Source of the DNA: Rhizophagus clarus
Taxonomy: Eukaryota; Glomeromycota; Glomeromycetes; Glomerales; Glomeraceae
Direction: 5' to 3'
DNA length: 64,000 nucleotides
NCBI GenBank assembly: GCA_015698045.1
Contig: BLAL01000040.1
Span: 536,501 to 600,500 of the forward strand
In this document: positions 47,493 through 58,916 of the stretch, piece by piece
Position numbering within the stretch: the first letter of the stretch is position 1
How the letters are laid out: each line of letters starts with the position of its first letter
The notes under the pieces: generated by a model
Told to the model about the DNA's origin: nothing
Databases searched by the model: none
Seen by the model: only the letters and a program-made list of their open reading frames with translations
Made by a program: the position numbers and the translations under genes

Positions 47493-47963
47493 ATGGTGAA
47501 TTTTGAGGAGCAACGTAGAATGCCGCAGGAAAATATAGAACAGAATTTTGAGGAACAACGTAGAAGAACGCTGCGGGAAAATATAGAACGGAATTTTGAG
47601 GAGCAACGTAGAGCGCTGCTGGAAAATATTGAACAGAATTTTGAGGAGCAACGTAGAGCGCTGCTGGAAAATATTGAACAAAATAGATTGGAAATTTTTC
47701 CACCTCCGGTGATGGATCCTGTCATCACACTTAATCGTTTAAGCTATGTTAATCGTCGCTCTCCTAGAATCAAAAAGACCACTGGCTGTGGCATTTTAAA
47801 GTATTACATTAATTTAAGAGGCCGAGTTATAAATTGCACAGAAGCTGTAATTAACATGGTTACCAGTGAAATATGGAAATCGGCCACTCCAGCTGAGAAA
47901 AGAGAATATGTAAGTTTATCGCGCCATGTTAATATGTTAATCGCAGGACAACATAATATTTAA
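47493..47963 (+). CDS. Small HMG-like protein with N-terminal 15-residue repeats
   Basis: Single exon, 156 residues. The first ~64 residues are four copies of a Glu/Arg/Gln-rich repeat (unit NFEEQRRALLENIEQ; the second copy is one residue longer), predicted to be helical and probably coiled coil. After a short linker with the segment RLSYVNRRSPRIKK comes a region (about 92-150) whose pattern fits a divergent HMG box: an aromatic first helix (ILKYYINLRG), a middle helix with tryptophan (VTSEIWKSA), then TPAEKREYVSLSRHVN. HMG boxes of the fungal MATA type often read this way, but the match is weaker than for the genes at 0.4-10.8 kb. Two decayed relatives follow at 50443 and 53140. Open frames on the opposite strand across the repeat are by-products. 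Confidence 0.65.
   Translation: MVNFEEQRRMPQENIEQNFEEQRRRTLRENIERNFEEQRRALLENIEQNFEEQRRALLENIEQNRLEIFPPPVMDPVITLNRLSYVNRRSPRIKKTTGCGILKYYINLRGRVINCTEAVINMVTSEIWKSATPAEKREYVSLSRHVNMLIAGQHNI
47496..47682 (+). repeat. 45-bp coding tandem repeat, four copies
   Basis: Four copies of AATTTTGAGGAGCAACGTAG-type units. The third and fourth are almost identical at the DNA level, implying recent duplication. Confidence 0.9.
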
Positions 47964-50442
47964 GAAACAATCAACATAAATCTAAGCATACTTATACAGT
48001 TTCTCAAATTCATCTAAGTTTTTTTACATATAAGAACCTCCTTGACCTGAATTTATATTTAGATAAATATCTGGTTGCTTTTTTAATTTTGTTGTTTTAT
48101 TGGTTGAGGTTTTTTTTGGTGTTTTTTTTTGGCCTCTAAGGTTTTTTTTTTTTTTGTTTTTTTTTTTGTTTTTAAGGTATTTTCTTTTGAGTTTATTTTT
48201 GTTTTAAAGTTTTAAGGTTTATTTACATGTTTCTTTGGTTTCTTCTGATTTAAAGGTTTTTAGGAATTTTTTTTTCTTCGATATTTCGACATTTCGAAGT
48301 TTTTTTTTTAAGTTCATTATTTGTAACAAAGTATTGGTATTGTTATAGAATTTTAACAACTTTCAAATAAAGTTTGATTTTTTATGGTTTTTTTTATGGT
48401 TTAAAATTATTGACCACGAGAAAAGTTACTTGTAAGCAAAGATTTTTTAATTATCTTAGATTAAGATTTATTATGTTCAATTTTTCTGATAAAAGTAAAT
48501 TCACAAATTAAATAGTCAAATTCATTCGGTCAATGTAATTCGATAATTTAATATGATTCCTTTGGTTCTATGAGAAGTACCGTGAAAGCACTTCAAATGG
48601 TATTTTACGCGCAATATAAAAGAATTTAATTATACGATTATAGAAAAAAAAAAAAATGTTATCCCAAAACGATATAATTTTTACTAATTATAAGTGTTAC
48701 TTTTGTAAACAATTTGAATTATCTTATCTATGAATTTTGGTAAATTTTTAGCTGGTGTTATTGTTGCATGATCAGACATGCAAGTAAGATTATGCATGTG
48801 ACAACATTTTTATAATACAATAAACCGTCAGTTTTTTATTATTGGAAAAAAAAATGCGAGTGGGAGCTGGGGGTTTTCTTCTAGTTATATGTAGTTTACG
48901 GATTTATATAGTATTACTTTTTATATATATTGTATACTTTTATAAACTGTACTACTGATCTCTCTCGGATTAAAAATAAAAAATAAAAAAATTATTGGAA
49001 AAAAAAATGAACTTGTCAAACTTATAATTTAAAAAAAAAATTCTACAAAATAATTGCGAATTAATTTATCTACGCAATTAAAAGATTATGAACAAGAATT
49101 TTTAGGGCCTAGATCTTTTAGAACAAATAAACATGTTTCAATTGAAACCCCACAAAACTTTAATTTCGGATATAAAACTCCATATTTACTATACTATGTT
49201 TTAATGTTTTACCTATGGGCGTATAGGACGAATCCGGATGATAGTATCCGATTTTATTACAAAATAAGTAATTTAATTTAATCTAAGTCGGTTGTGTTAC
49301 ATAGTTCGAATGAATAAAAAAAAAACGCGCCAAGGAGTTTTGATACACTTTTTTATTATTTTTTTTTTGTTTTTTTTGTTTTTTTTTAATAATTATTCGT
49401 ACTCAATATTTACATTACTAAATATGTTTGATTTATTGAAATCTTGTAACAAAAAAAAAAAAAAAAAAAAAAAGATTAAGTGATAAGTGATAAATATTTA
49501 CTGTGATCGACATAAAAGACAATATTATTTTTTTTATCCTTTCTTCTTCTTTGAATGTTATTTCCTTTTGCAGTTTGTTCCGCGAAGCTAATTATAGTAA
49601 TCTTATTTTTCTTTCTTCTTTTTTTTTTCTTTTGCTTTTTTTTTTCTTCTTATTCACCTGATTTTTTTTTAGGTAAACAAATAAAAATAAATAAATAATA
49701 TTATTAATAAATTAAAGTTTGGAAAAAATTAAGTTATAATTTCTTAAAATTTAGAAATTCGTTTTTTTTTTTTTTTTTTATAAACAGTTTTAATCACATG
49801 AAAATTCAAAAAATAAATGGATTATATGATATGAATGATTGGTTAGAAATGAGCCACGCTAATTTCTTTATCCAATAGCGGATAAATTTTAAAATTTGTG
49901 AAACAATTTTTTTTTTTTTTTACCAACTTTATTTTAAAGAATACATAAAAGATAAAAAAGAACAAAATATTTTTGCACAATGTAATGTTAAAAAAAAAGA
50001 AAAATAGAATATTCTTTAGAAGAATTATTTATTCTGCGTGTACTTTTAAATTAAAAGGTAAGTAGTTTTTGCAAAATTGACTAATTAGATATAGCATATA
50101 TTTTATGATAAAATTCTTTAATGCAGCATTAAATGTGATAATTAATATGCAGTTACTTACTAAGATCAAAGCAGATGGTTAAACCGGATTTAAATTATAT
50201 CACAAGCAAATAGATATATATATATACGTGCAGAATAAGTACGATGCTAAAAAATGTGAAATATCACATGAATTAAACCAGGGTATCCCTTGTAATTGAA
50301 CAAAGTTTTTAAGATTTTTATCTTTGTATTTATTTCATGTATTTAAAAGATTTAATTAAACATTTAATTTCAATGTTTTAAAAGTCAAAATTTTATTTTT
50401 ATTTCATTGTATATAAATTTAATAATCAATAAACTAATCTCG
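47964..50442. other. Intergenic, T-rich strand and homopolymers
   Basis: The plus strand is strikingly T/G-rich from 48060 to 48410. There is an A23 tract at 49451-49473 and several T runs of more than 12. Short open frames at 49054-49281 and 49292-49483 are not supported as genes. Confidence 0.5.
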
Positions 50443-50640
50443 ATGTTTACGGAAATATTTTCAAAATCTATGAAAGGGCAAAGTGGTTCATCGCCACATA
50501 TCCCAACTATAGATCACGATACAAATAAACTACGTTTAAGCTATGTTAATCGAAGAAAAAATTCCCAGAAATAAAAGTGTAAATGGAATTAGAATTTCGA
50601 TATTTTGTTCCATCATAAGGTCTGAGAATTAATTTGAATA
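50443..50640 (+). pseudogene. Relic of the small HMG-like gene (first)
   Basis: An ATG at 50443 opens a frame of 43 codons that contains LRLSYVNRRKNSQ, matching LNRLSYVNRRSPRIKK of the intact gene at 47493, and EIF upstream as in that gene. It then stops at 50572. Frame-shifted similarity appears to continue (ISIFCSIIRSEN). The repeat region at the N-terminus is absent. Confidence 0.55.
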
Positions 50641-53139
50641 TATAATAATATCGAACCGACGAATTACAAGCGAGATCGAGTTATGAGGTAATAAATAAAT
50701 AATATTATTTCATTGGGTTGATTTATTCTTTCGTACTCTTGATTATAGAACGTTCCAAAAATTTTTAACGCGATTAAAAATTTTATAATCAAATTTATTG
50801 TGTGTGGAATGCTTAGGAGTAACGAAAAATTCGTTGTTCTTATGTTTTGATGATTCTTTACGCATAATGTTAATTCTTATAAAAGTGTTCTTAAGAGGTT
50901 TTTTTAAATGTTTTTTAAATTTTGATTAATCAAGTCCACATTTTTTTTTTTTTTTTTTTTTAAATTTAATTTTTTTTAAAAAAAAAGGTTCTTTCGCGGT
51001 CCTTATATATAAAAAATTGATAGTTTAAGAACAAAAAGGATTTTTCAAACATAAAAACATTCTTTCTATCAGATTAAACAAAGAATTCACAAAAAAAAAG
51101 CCAGTTTCAGCCTCGTGTAAGAAACTAGGGCTAGTTAAACATACAAGGAAAAAAGTACAACATAAACATAATTGAAAGAAAATTACTTTGTGTAAGTAAT
51201 TAACTATATTTTATAAACGGGGGATAATTATAACCGTTTTCCATAATGCGCGAGAATGTAAGAAGTGATATAATTTGAATATTTTCTTAGATAATACGTA
51301 AGCTATTCTAAGAAAAACTAGTTTAAAATATAAAAGTTTACGACAAAAACTAGAAAAAAAATTATGGGATTACAGCCCATATGAAATTATGTGTGATACG
51401 CGTGATATGCAAAGAAAAAGTGGTGACATCGAATAAAACTTCTTCAATTTACAGCACTCTATATAATTTAATTACAATTCGGTGAACTTAGTTCTAATTT
51501 TAATAAAATCCTAAAACTAATTGAAAAAAAAGCCAGTTAATTTCACTGAGTTCTGCATGCGAGATCAAGGTTTACAAATGCTGTTTTTTTGCGTCACTAT
51601 TACGAACCATTATTTGTTATGCGATAATTAAAAATTTTACAATATATTCTTTGAACGTAATTTTCACGAGCAATTTGTGTGATTGCAACGTTAGCTGCAA
51701 CTAAAAGCCGAGATGTTTTTAACTGGGTTTTGATGTATGCAGGTTGTGTGTGTTGTCTTTCACAGTAAATTCATGACTAGAAATCTAATTTTGGCATTCT
51801 CAAACAAACTTGTATATAATGGTTTAATTAAATGATTATTTAATATATATTGATTGTATCAGATTAACAGATGATAGTGATTATAATTGTCTTGATCACA
51901 TGACTAGAAACGTGAATTTTTTACCGCTTGCACATCAAATTCCGTTGTTTCGGACCATTTTGCTTTGAATACCAAAAGAACTTGTGAAAAAAAGAGAAGA
52001 ATTATTTCTTTTTACTTATTTATTTATTTGTTTTTTTTTAAAAAAAAAATATATACATATATTTGTACAAAATTCATTAATTTTATCACGAGATTTAATT
52101 GTAAAGATTTGCCACATATGAATTGGTGAATTTAATATCATACATATATTTAAAATATATATATTTTATTAATGTACCGTAATATATTTGTTTAAAAGGC
52201 TGAAGTTTTCTCATTGACAAATAATGGTAAACAACCAATTTTATTCATGATCTACAACAATATTTATTTTCGGCTTTCATGGCTTTTCATGCAATTAATT
52301 TATTACCAAATGTTTTTTTTTTTTTTTTTGCGCGGGCTGTACCTTTTTTACTATCTATAGTTTTTTTCTTTTTATTTTCCTTTTTCTTTTTTTTTTTAAA
52401 AAAAAAAAGAAAGAAAGAAATGACAAAATTGGTGATATTGATCTGAAAAAATTTGTATTTTAAAAAGTGGAAAAGCCACGTGTTACATAGATTCCAGCGA
52501 TAAAGAAGTGACGTCGCCATTCTAAACATCATGTCGGGAATTTTTAGGTTTTACTAAAGTTTATATTATATTGATTTAATTGGAAAACTTAAAAAAGATC
52601 ATCAAATATAATATTCTCATAATTTATCCTTATTTGGACCCTATTCAAAGCGTTTAAATTACGTAGTTCAGCCAATGCTAAAACTGAAACTTTATTATCA
52701 ATGTTCAAAATAAAATTCCTTTTTCAATGTTTACATAAAAAATTGTACAAATGAAAAAAAAAAAATAAAAATAAAGATCAAAGAAATATTATCAGAAGTC
52801 ATTAAAAAAACCGATCATAAAAGTAAAATTTTGAAAGTCCGGGAAGTCCGTAGATTATTAAAATTTCTCCATTGTATCATAAAATTTCTTTTATGAAAGA
52901 AGAAAGCGTTCAGCCACTTTTTAGATTAAATAAATCACATGTTTGGAACTTATCTCGGAGATATTTCCGCGTGAAATTCCTAAAATGAAGTATATCCGAA
53001 ATTACAATTAACTACTATTATATCATAATGCATGCAAAAATAATTTAAATATAAACTCTCAATTCAACAAAAATATAGTTCACCAAAAAAAAATATGTAT
53101 ATATACATATATATATTTTGATAAACCAACATACCAGAT
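50641..53139. other. Intergenic, no gene seen
   Basis: AT-rich with long T and A tracts (50941-50985, 52313-52330, 52389-52409). No gene or repeat family recognised. Confidence 0.5.
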
Positions 53140-53370
53140 TAGACAGGTTGTTGGGTTTTTCTCTTCCCAATTATGGACCTCGATACTATATTCACACGTT
53201 TTAAACTATGCTAATCGATGAAATCCCAGACATATTAGTGTAATCGGACGTGGACTTTTGACATTTCGTTCCATCACAAGGTTCAAAATTACCGATTACC
53301 GTGGCACCCCGCTCTTTAATACCTTAAGGAGAATCGATTTATGCGTCGACAGCTTCATTTCATTGGTTAA
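53140..53370 (+). pseudogene. Relic of the small HMG-like gene (second)
   Basis: Around 53210-53370, DNA reading TTAAACTATGCTAATCGATG aligns with TTAAGCTATGTTAATCG of the intact gene (47739 onward) and of the first relic. The following sequence (TTTCGTTCCATCACAAGGTT) aligns with the first relic (TTTTGTTCCATCATAAGGTC). An in-frame stop follows the NYANR segment. Both relics are then followed by a similar TTTCATTGG stretch. Confidence 0.5.
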
Positions 53371-55080
53371 CTAGATTCTCGTTCTTGTTTCAAACTTTTT
53401 TTTAAGTGAAGCACATGATTCGATTCTCTTTCCATAAAAGAAATCCTTCTCAATCACAATCGGATCAAATTTCCTTCTCATGAAATATTTTCAAAAAATC
53501 TTTCTTGTAAAAAATTTTTTTTCGTTAATGCGTAAGAGTGTAATAACGTACTTCTTAGATGTATAATTAATTATTTTTTTTTTTTTACCATTTGATAAAT
53601 TATAATAAGAATAATATTTCATAGTGTATTTTATTGTAATTTATGAAATAGAAAATTTCCTATTATGCAAAGTTAATAATTATGCATTATTCGATTCATC
53701 ATCCTTTTTACATAATTATAATAATAAGAAAATGATATTAATTGTTTTAGATAATCGCATTATTTTTACATTTTTGTAAATAAAATATAAATTATTAAGT
53801 TTGAAAGTACAATTTGATTTGAATATTGAATTTTTTTTTGTGTTTCACGTGAATCAATGCATATTTATCTCGTGATTGTGTAATTTTGCAGGTCTTAGCG
53901 TTATGAAGTCAAATTTCTTTGTGCAAAAAAAAAACAAAGGTAATTCGGAATTGCTTGTCATATATATAAATATATTTCCTTTTTCATGATAGATATAATA
54001 CATTATTGATATATTGAAATAGTGATACGACGATTTTGAATTTATTTTTAATGTTTGGAAACTATGCTAAATTAATGAAAGTTTTGAAATTTTAAATTTA
54101 TGCATCAATCTACTTTTAAGTAATTCCGTCATTTGCTTACTACGGAACGAATTATAAATGTGATTTATGTTTCATTGAATTATAAATTCGTAAACCTGTC
54201 CTGAATTTTTCGGAATAAACAAGTCAAAAAAATCATTTAACGGAGTTTTTTCCGATTTTTTTTTACATTGTTGGCGATTGGCACTGTGTTATATAAATTA
54301 GAAATTCTCCCAAAACATAAATCGATAAGGTAATAGCATGCAAATACAAATGTTGTTGCAACTTTTATTTTTAAGCAATGTTAAATATATACATTCATTT
54401 TTTCAAACAGAAATCAGAAATTAATCAAGATGAAGCATTGTTTTTTTTTTACATGATTACAAAATGGCTGGTTCTTACATGCTTGGCTACATAAGTAAAT
54501 TATTATCCATCGCAATCACTATCTTTGAATAAAAAGAAGTAAACAATCTCTTTCACAAAGATTTTTGATTATGCAAGTGGGCGAGAGATTGATCTATTCT
54601 GGCGTTTCATTTTGATATATCTGATATATCTTTGTTACCCATGTTTAAATCCGTTAACTAACCGTGCAAAAAATATGTCAAAGCTGCAATTACTCATGTT
54701 TAGAAATGTTACAGTTTTTTTTCACATTTTCTGCATGTATCTGATTTTGATTGTACAGTACGTTCTTTATCTAACCTGGATTATTGGATGTCTCCGTGAT
54801 ATATTCAATATATCACACCTCAGGTAGTTTTTTTTTCATTTATAATACTTGTATTTTATGAAAAAAAAACACGATAATTTTTTTTTCGAGGCATGTTGAT
54901 TATGATCCAAAAAACTTCACTAAGTTGAAAGTTTTTTTTTACCTTAATTTGATGCTTTACAAGTTACTGTTCATTTTATTATTTTTGAAAACACGTTAAA
55001 AAAAAAAAAAAATACTGACACTATTATGCTTTTTTTGAAAACATGTTAAAAAAATATCATTTATTTTATTTACTATCTTA
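53371..55080. other. Intergenic, no gene seen
   Basis: AT-rich spacer. A perfect 21-bp palindrome lies at 54796-54816 (GTGATATATTC centre). The part from 54831 on is the first copy of a duplicated segment that also recurs from about 55310. Confidence 0.5.
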
Positions 55081-55307
55081 AGTTACATTCAAACTAAATA
55101 TTTAAAATTTGTTTCTTTAATCACTCCTTCACCAAGATATTTTCCTATAATCATTTTATAATCATCTGTAAGAGTATAAGAATGTTTATTTAAAATGAAT
55201 GGTTTTCTATCTTTCCAACTCTCAAGAAAATTAAATAATTTTTTAAATTTTTAAATAAAGAATTTAATTAGTTTAGATTTTTCAGGCCATCGAGAGTACC
55301 AGTTAAT
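55081..55307 (-). pseudogene. Duplicated 3' fragment of the F-box gene
   Basis: This stretch repeats the last ~190 bp of the F-box gene at 55641-57095 together with its 3' flank: the string beginning AGTTACATTCAAACTAAAT occurs at 55084 and again at 55627, 543 bp apart. The copy encodes the same C-terminal peptide block (DDYKMIIGKYLGEGVIKE) but breaks off upstream, so it is a truncated tandem duplicate with no start. Confidence 0.8.
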
Positions 55308-55640
55308 TTTTTTTTCATTTATAATACTTGTATTATAAAACACAAAATAAATTTTTTTTTTTCGAGGCATATACCAAGAATTAAGTTGAAGTTTTTTTCT
55401 TTACCTTAATTTGATGCTTTGAGATAACCTTAGCAAGTTTGTCAAGTTACTGTTCATTTTAATTTTTTTTTTTTTTTTTTGAAAACACGTTATAAAAAAA
55501 AAAACCATTTATATATTTTTGAAAACGTGTTAATCGAAAACACGTTATAAAAAAAAAAAAAAAAAAATACTGTTCATATATTTTTGAAAACGTGTTAAAA
55601 AATATCATTTATTTTATTTATATCTTAAGTTACATTCAAA

Positions 55641-57095
55641 CTAAATAATTTCTTTAATCACTCCTTCACCAAGATATTTTCCTATAATCATTTTATAATC
55701 ATCTGTAAGATAATTTCCCGTACAAGAATGTGTATTTAAAATGAGTGGTTTTCTACCTTTCCAATTCTCAAAAAAATTTTTCAAGCCGTCAGGAGTAAAA
55801 ATAAAATTTGTGCAAAAAGTGAGTTTGTATAAAGTTTTTGGTGAAAATTCAACTAGAATTTCTAATAATTCATCACAAGCACATTTATCCTCATTATTTG
55901 TTATTGATAATTGTAACTTTATTAATCGTAAACAATTTATAAGAACTTCTCTTATTCCACATAAATTTTCAATTTCAATTTCAATATTTAATCTCTCAAT
56001 ATTTGGACAATTTGTAGAAATCACTTTAATTAATTTCTTATTATATCCGATACCTTCAATATTATTATTCATACGGCATATATCAATGTCTAAGATGCTT
56101 CCATTCGATTTTTCAATCAAATCACATTCTTTGGAGAATGGTAAAAATGCGGTTTCGAGATATTGAAGATTCGGAAAAGATGCAAGAGATAAAGAATAAG
56201 CCCATTCATATTCCTTAAATATATCCATTCTATCATTATCATGTCCATAAATGTTTTTAAGTTCCAAATGTTGTAAATTTATTAACGATGGAAGAAATTT
56301 AGGTGAGATTGAAATGATCAACGGTTCAATAGAAAATTTTCTTAATGTACTGGCTTTTCTTTTAATTACTTCGCTTAATTGTAAGCATTGTTTTTCATCA
56401 CTTTTAAAATATAAACTCAATGATAGTAAATTTTTTTGAGTATCAATAAACCAAATTAATCCTGGAATATCATCATAACATTCAAATACTGATAATTCTT
56501 CAATATTTTGACAAATTTGTGCCATCGCAAATAATTCTATTGAAGTAACAAATTGAAGATCAATTATTAAGGAACGAAGTTGAGAGAAACATGTTGATGC
56601 TCCCTGAAATTGAGACAAAGGTTGTCTTGTTTGCCAATTAAAATGGATAATATTCTCACAATTACTTACAAATAATTTATAAACTTCTCGTTCCAACAGA
56701 TATTTTTGGGATGTTTCTTTAATTATGTTAAATCCATCTTCTTTCTTAATTAACAGTTTTATCATATCATCAATGAAATTTGATGGAACTTGTGATGAAA
56801 AGTTAATATAATTGAATAATGGTTGGTTTGAACTTTCTTGTATAGGTAATTCAATAATATTATTATCCAATAAAAGTCTTTTTGAAGGTGTTGGTAATAA
56901 GGAAATTATTAAATTATAAAGTTTATGGCGAGAAGATGAACCTCCGTTAAACAATTCAAAAGGATCTTCCCATAAGATTGGCATAGCTACATGACACCAG
57001 TATTTATTTACCAAAATACAAGAGTATAGAGAAGATGGCTTCTTTCGCAATTCATTAAAAATAATTATGAGACAATCTTCGACTAGATATGACAT
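55641..57095 (-). CDS. F-box/LRR-like protein (copy 1)
   Basis: Single exon, 484 residues. An F-box lies at about residues 3-48 (LVEDCLIIIFNELRKKPSSL then YSCILVNKYWCHVAMPILWE). The rest is a series of irregular leucine-rich units, for example LRSLIIDLQFV, IEELSVFECYDDIPGLIWF, LQHLELKNIYG and IERLNIEIEIENLCGIREVL. F-box proteins bring substrates to SCF ubiquitin ligases by binding Skp1, and the LRR part usually selects the substrate; that role is inferred. A Q-rich conserved block (TRQPLSQFQGASTCFSQLRS) is identical in the neighbour at 57450, showing recent tandem duplication. An A13-T10 tract sits about 40 bp upstream of the start. No membrane or signal sequence is visible. Confidence 0.85.
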   Translation of the reverse strand: MSYLVEDCLIIIFNELRKKPSSLYSCILVNKYWCHVAMPILWEDPFELFNGGSSSRHKLYNLIISLLPTPSKRLLLDNNIIELPIQESSNQPLFNYINFSSQVPSNFIDDMIKLLIKKEDGFNIIKETSQKYLLEREVYKLFVSNCENIIHFNWQTRQPLSQFQGASTCFSQLRSLIIDLQFVTSIELFAMAQICQNIEELSVFECYDDIPGLIWFIDTQKNLLSLSLYFKSDEKQCLQLSEVIKRKASTLRKFSIEPLIISISPKFLPSLINLQHLELKNIYGHDNDRMDIFKEYEWAYSLSLASFPNLQYLETAFLPFSKECDLIEKSNGSILDIDICRMNNNIEGIGYNKKLIKVISTNCPNIERLNIEIEIENLCGIREVLINCLRLIKLQLSITNNEDKCACDELLEILVEFSPKTLYKLTFCTNFIFTPDGLKNFFENWKGRKPLILNTHSCTGNYLTDDYKMIIGKYLGEGVIKEII

Positions 57096-57449
57096 TATTT
57101 ATTATCTCAAAGTTGTTCTCGACAAACGAAAGAAAAAAAAAAAAATTTTTTTTTTCAGACTCAGTCTTTAAATTAACTTGAGATGTGTAACATGATCTTG
57201 TGTTTTTTGCGTTGATCTATACCTTAACATTGAAGGTTTTTGAGACCATAAACAGATTAGATGAACATGATTAATAATCGATTTATTTCATATTTTGACA
57301 GGTTTACATGTAGAATTATGTTATTAACGCAATTAAGTAACAAAATACGAGTTTATAGTTTGTGTTCAACGACTCATTTAATTATAACGGTTTAGACCAT
57401 ACATAAATAAATAAAATCAGATTATCAGAACAATTCGTAATTAATAACG
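57096..57449. other. Spacer between the two F-box genes
   Basis: Holds the promoter of the first copy, including the A13-T10 tract at 57133-57155, and the 3' flank of the second copy. Confidence 0.5.
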
Positions 57450-58916
57450 TTATTGTTGTACAAATGTAACATGCTCATCTAGTAAATTATCTTTGATTAT
57501 TCCTTTTTCATAATACTTTTCAACAATCCTTTTGTAACCTTCATCTATATCACCAATAAATTTCATAGTAAATGTTATTGGTTCTATATTTCTCCAACTT
57601 TTAAAGAAATTTTCCAACCCTTCATTTGAAAATTTCCAATTTTCATTAAAAGAAATTTCATATAAAGTTTTTGGGGAATAATTTGTTAAAATTTCTAAAA
57701 ATATATCACAATTATATTGTTTTTTGTTATCCATTGAAAGATTTATCATTTTTAATTGTGTACAATTTAAGAGAATTCCTTTTATTCCATCTAAATTCTC
57801 AAGTTCAACGTTAATAGTTAATTTCTCTAACTTTGGACATTTTTCGACGATCGCTTTAATTAATTTATTTGTATATTCTCGATCTTGATCAAACATATGA
57901 AGTATATTAATTTCCAAAATATTTCCAATAGATTTTTCAATTATTGCGTGATATTCACAAGACGTTAACATTGCAGTTTTAAGATATTGAAGATTTGGAA
58001 AAGAAGTTATTAATAAATGTTTCTTCCATTCACACATTTCTGCACTTTCGGTTTCATATGTTTGTTCGTAAAGTTCTAAATATTCTAATTTAATTAACGA
58101 TGAAAGAAATTTGGGCGGTAATAAAATAATATTTGGTCCTATTATGCTAAGTTTTTTTAGTGTAGCAGCTTTTCTTTCGATTACTTCACTTAATTGTACA
58201 CATTGTAATATTTTAGTACCTTTAAAATATAAATTTAACGATCGTAACTTTTTTTGAGTATTAATAAACCAAATTAATCCTGAAATGTCACCATAACAAT
58301 CAGCTACGGATAATTCTTCAATATTTTGGCAAATTTGTGCCATTGCAAATAATTCTGTTGAGGTGACACATTGAAGGTCAATTATTAAGGAACGAAGTTG
58401 AGAGAAACATGTTGATGCTCCTTGAAATTGAGACAAAGGTTGTCTTGTTTTCCAATTAAAATGGACAATATCCTTACAATTATTTATAAATAACTTATAA
58501 ATTTCTTGTTCCAATAGATATTTTTTATATTCTTCTTGATACTTATTAAATCCATCATCTTCTTTAATTAGCTGTTTTGTCATATTATTGATAAAATTTG
58601 ACGAAATTTGGGGCGAAAGATTTACGTAATTGAATAATGGTTTGTTTGAAAATTCTTGTATAGGTAATTCAATGTTATTATCCGATAAAAGTTTTTTTGA
58701 AGATGTTTGTAATAAAGAAACTATTAAATTATACAATTTATGATGCGAACGGGAATCCCCGTTATTAATATCGTATTCAAAAGGATCTTCCCATAAGATT
58801 GGCATAGCTATACGACACCAGAATCTATTTACCAGAATACATGAATATAGAGAAGATGGTTCCTCTCGCAATTCGTTGAAAATAATTATGAGACAATCTT
58901 CGATCAGATGTGACAT
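57450..58916 (-). CDS. F-box/LRR-like protein (copy 2)
   Basis: Single exon, 488 residues from the ATG at 58916. The frame is open to an upstream ATG at 58970, but the chosen start (MSHLIEDCLIIIFNELREEP) aligns with the start of copy 1. The F-box is at about residues 3-48 (YSCILVNRFWCRIAMPILWE). Irregular leucine-rich units follow: LRSLIIDLQCV, IEELSVADCYGDISGLIWFI, LEYLELYEQTYE and LEKLTINVELENLDGIKGIL. It shares the TRQPLSQFQGASTCFSQLRS block with copy 1, while other LRR segments and the C-terminal ~60 residues have diverged, as expected if substrate-binding surfaces change after duplication. The SCF ubiquitin-ligase adaptor role is inferred from the F-box. It lies head-to-tail with copy 1, 354 bp away. 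Confidence 0.85.
   Translation of the reverse strand: MSHLIEDCLIIIFNELREEPSSLYSCILVNRFWCRIAMPILWEDPFEYDINNGDSRSHHKLYNLIVSLLQTSSKKLLSDNNIELPIQEFSNKPLFNYVNLSPQISSNFINNMTKQLIKEDDGFNKYQEEYKKYLLEQEIYKLFINNCKDIVHFNWKTRQPLSQFQGASTCFSQLRSLIIDLQCVTSTELFAMAQICQNIEELSVADCYGDISGLIWFINTQKKLRSLNLYFKGTKILQCVQLSEVIERKAATLKKLSIIGPNIILLPPKFLSSLIKLEYLELYEQTYETESAEMCEWKKHLLITSFPNLQYLKTAMLTSCEYHAIIEKSIGNILEINILHMFDQDREYTNKLIKAIVEKCPKLEKLTINVELENLDGIKGILLNCTQLKMINLSMDNKKQYNCDIFLEILTNYSPKTLYEISFNENWKFSNEGLENFFKSWRNIEPITFTMKFIGDIDEGYKRIVEKYYEKGIIKDNLLDEHVTFVQQ

Noticed and set aside
47326-47728. Minus-strand open frames across the 45-bp repeats
   Set aside because: By-products of a stop-free repeat; they have no domain, while the plus-strand frame continues into a protein-like region.
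54796-54816. Perfect 21-bp palindrome
   Set aside because: Made of ATAT-rich sequence in AT-rich DNA and not near a gene; likely chance.
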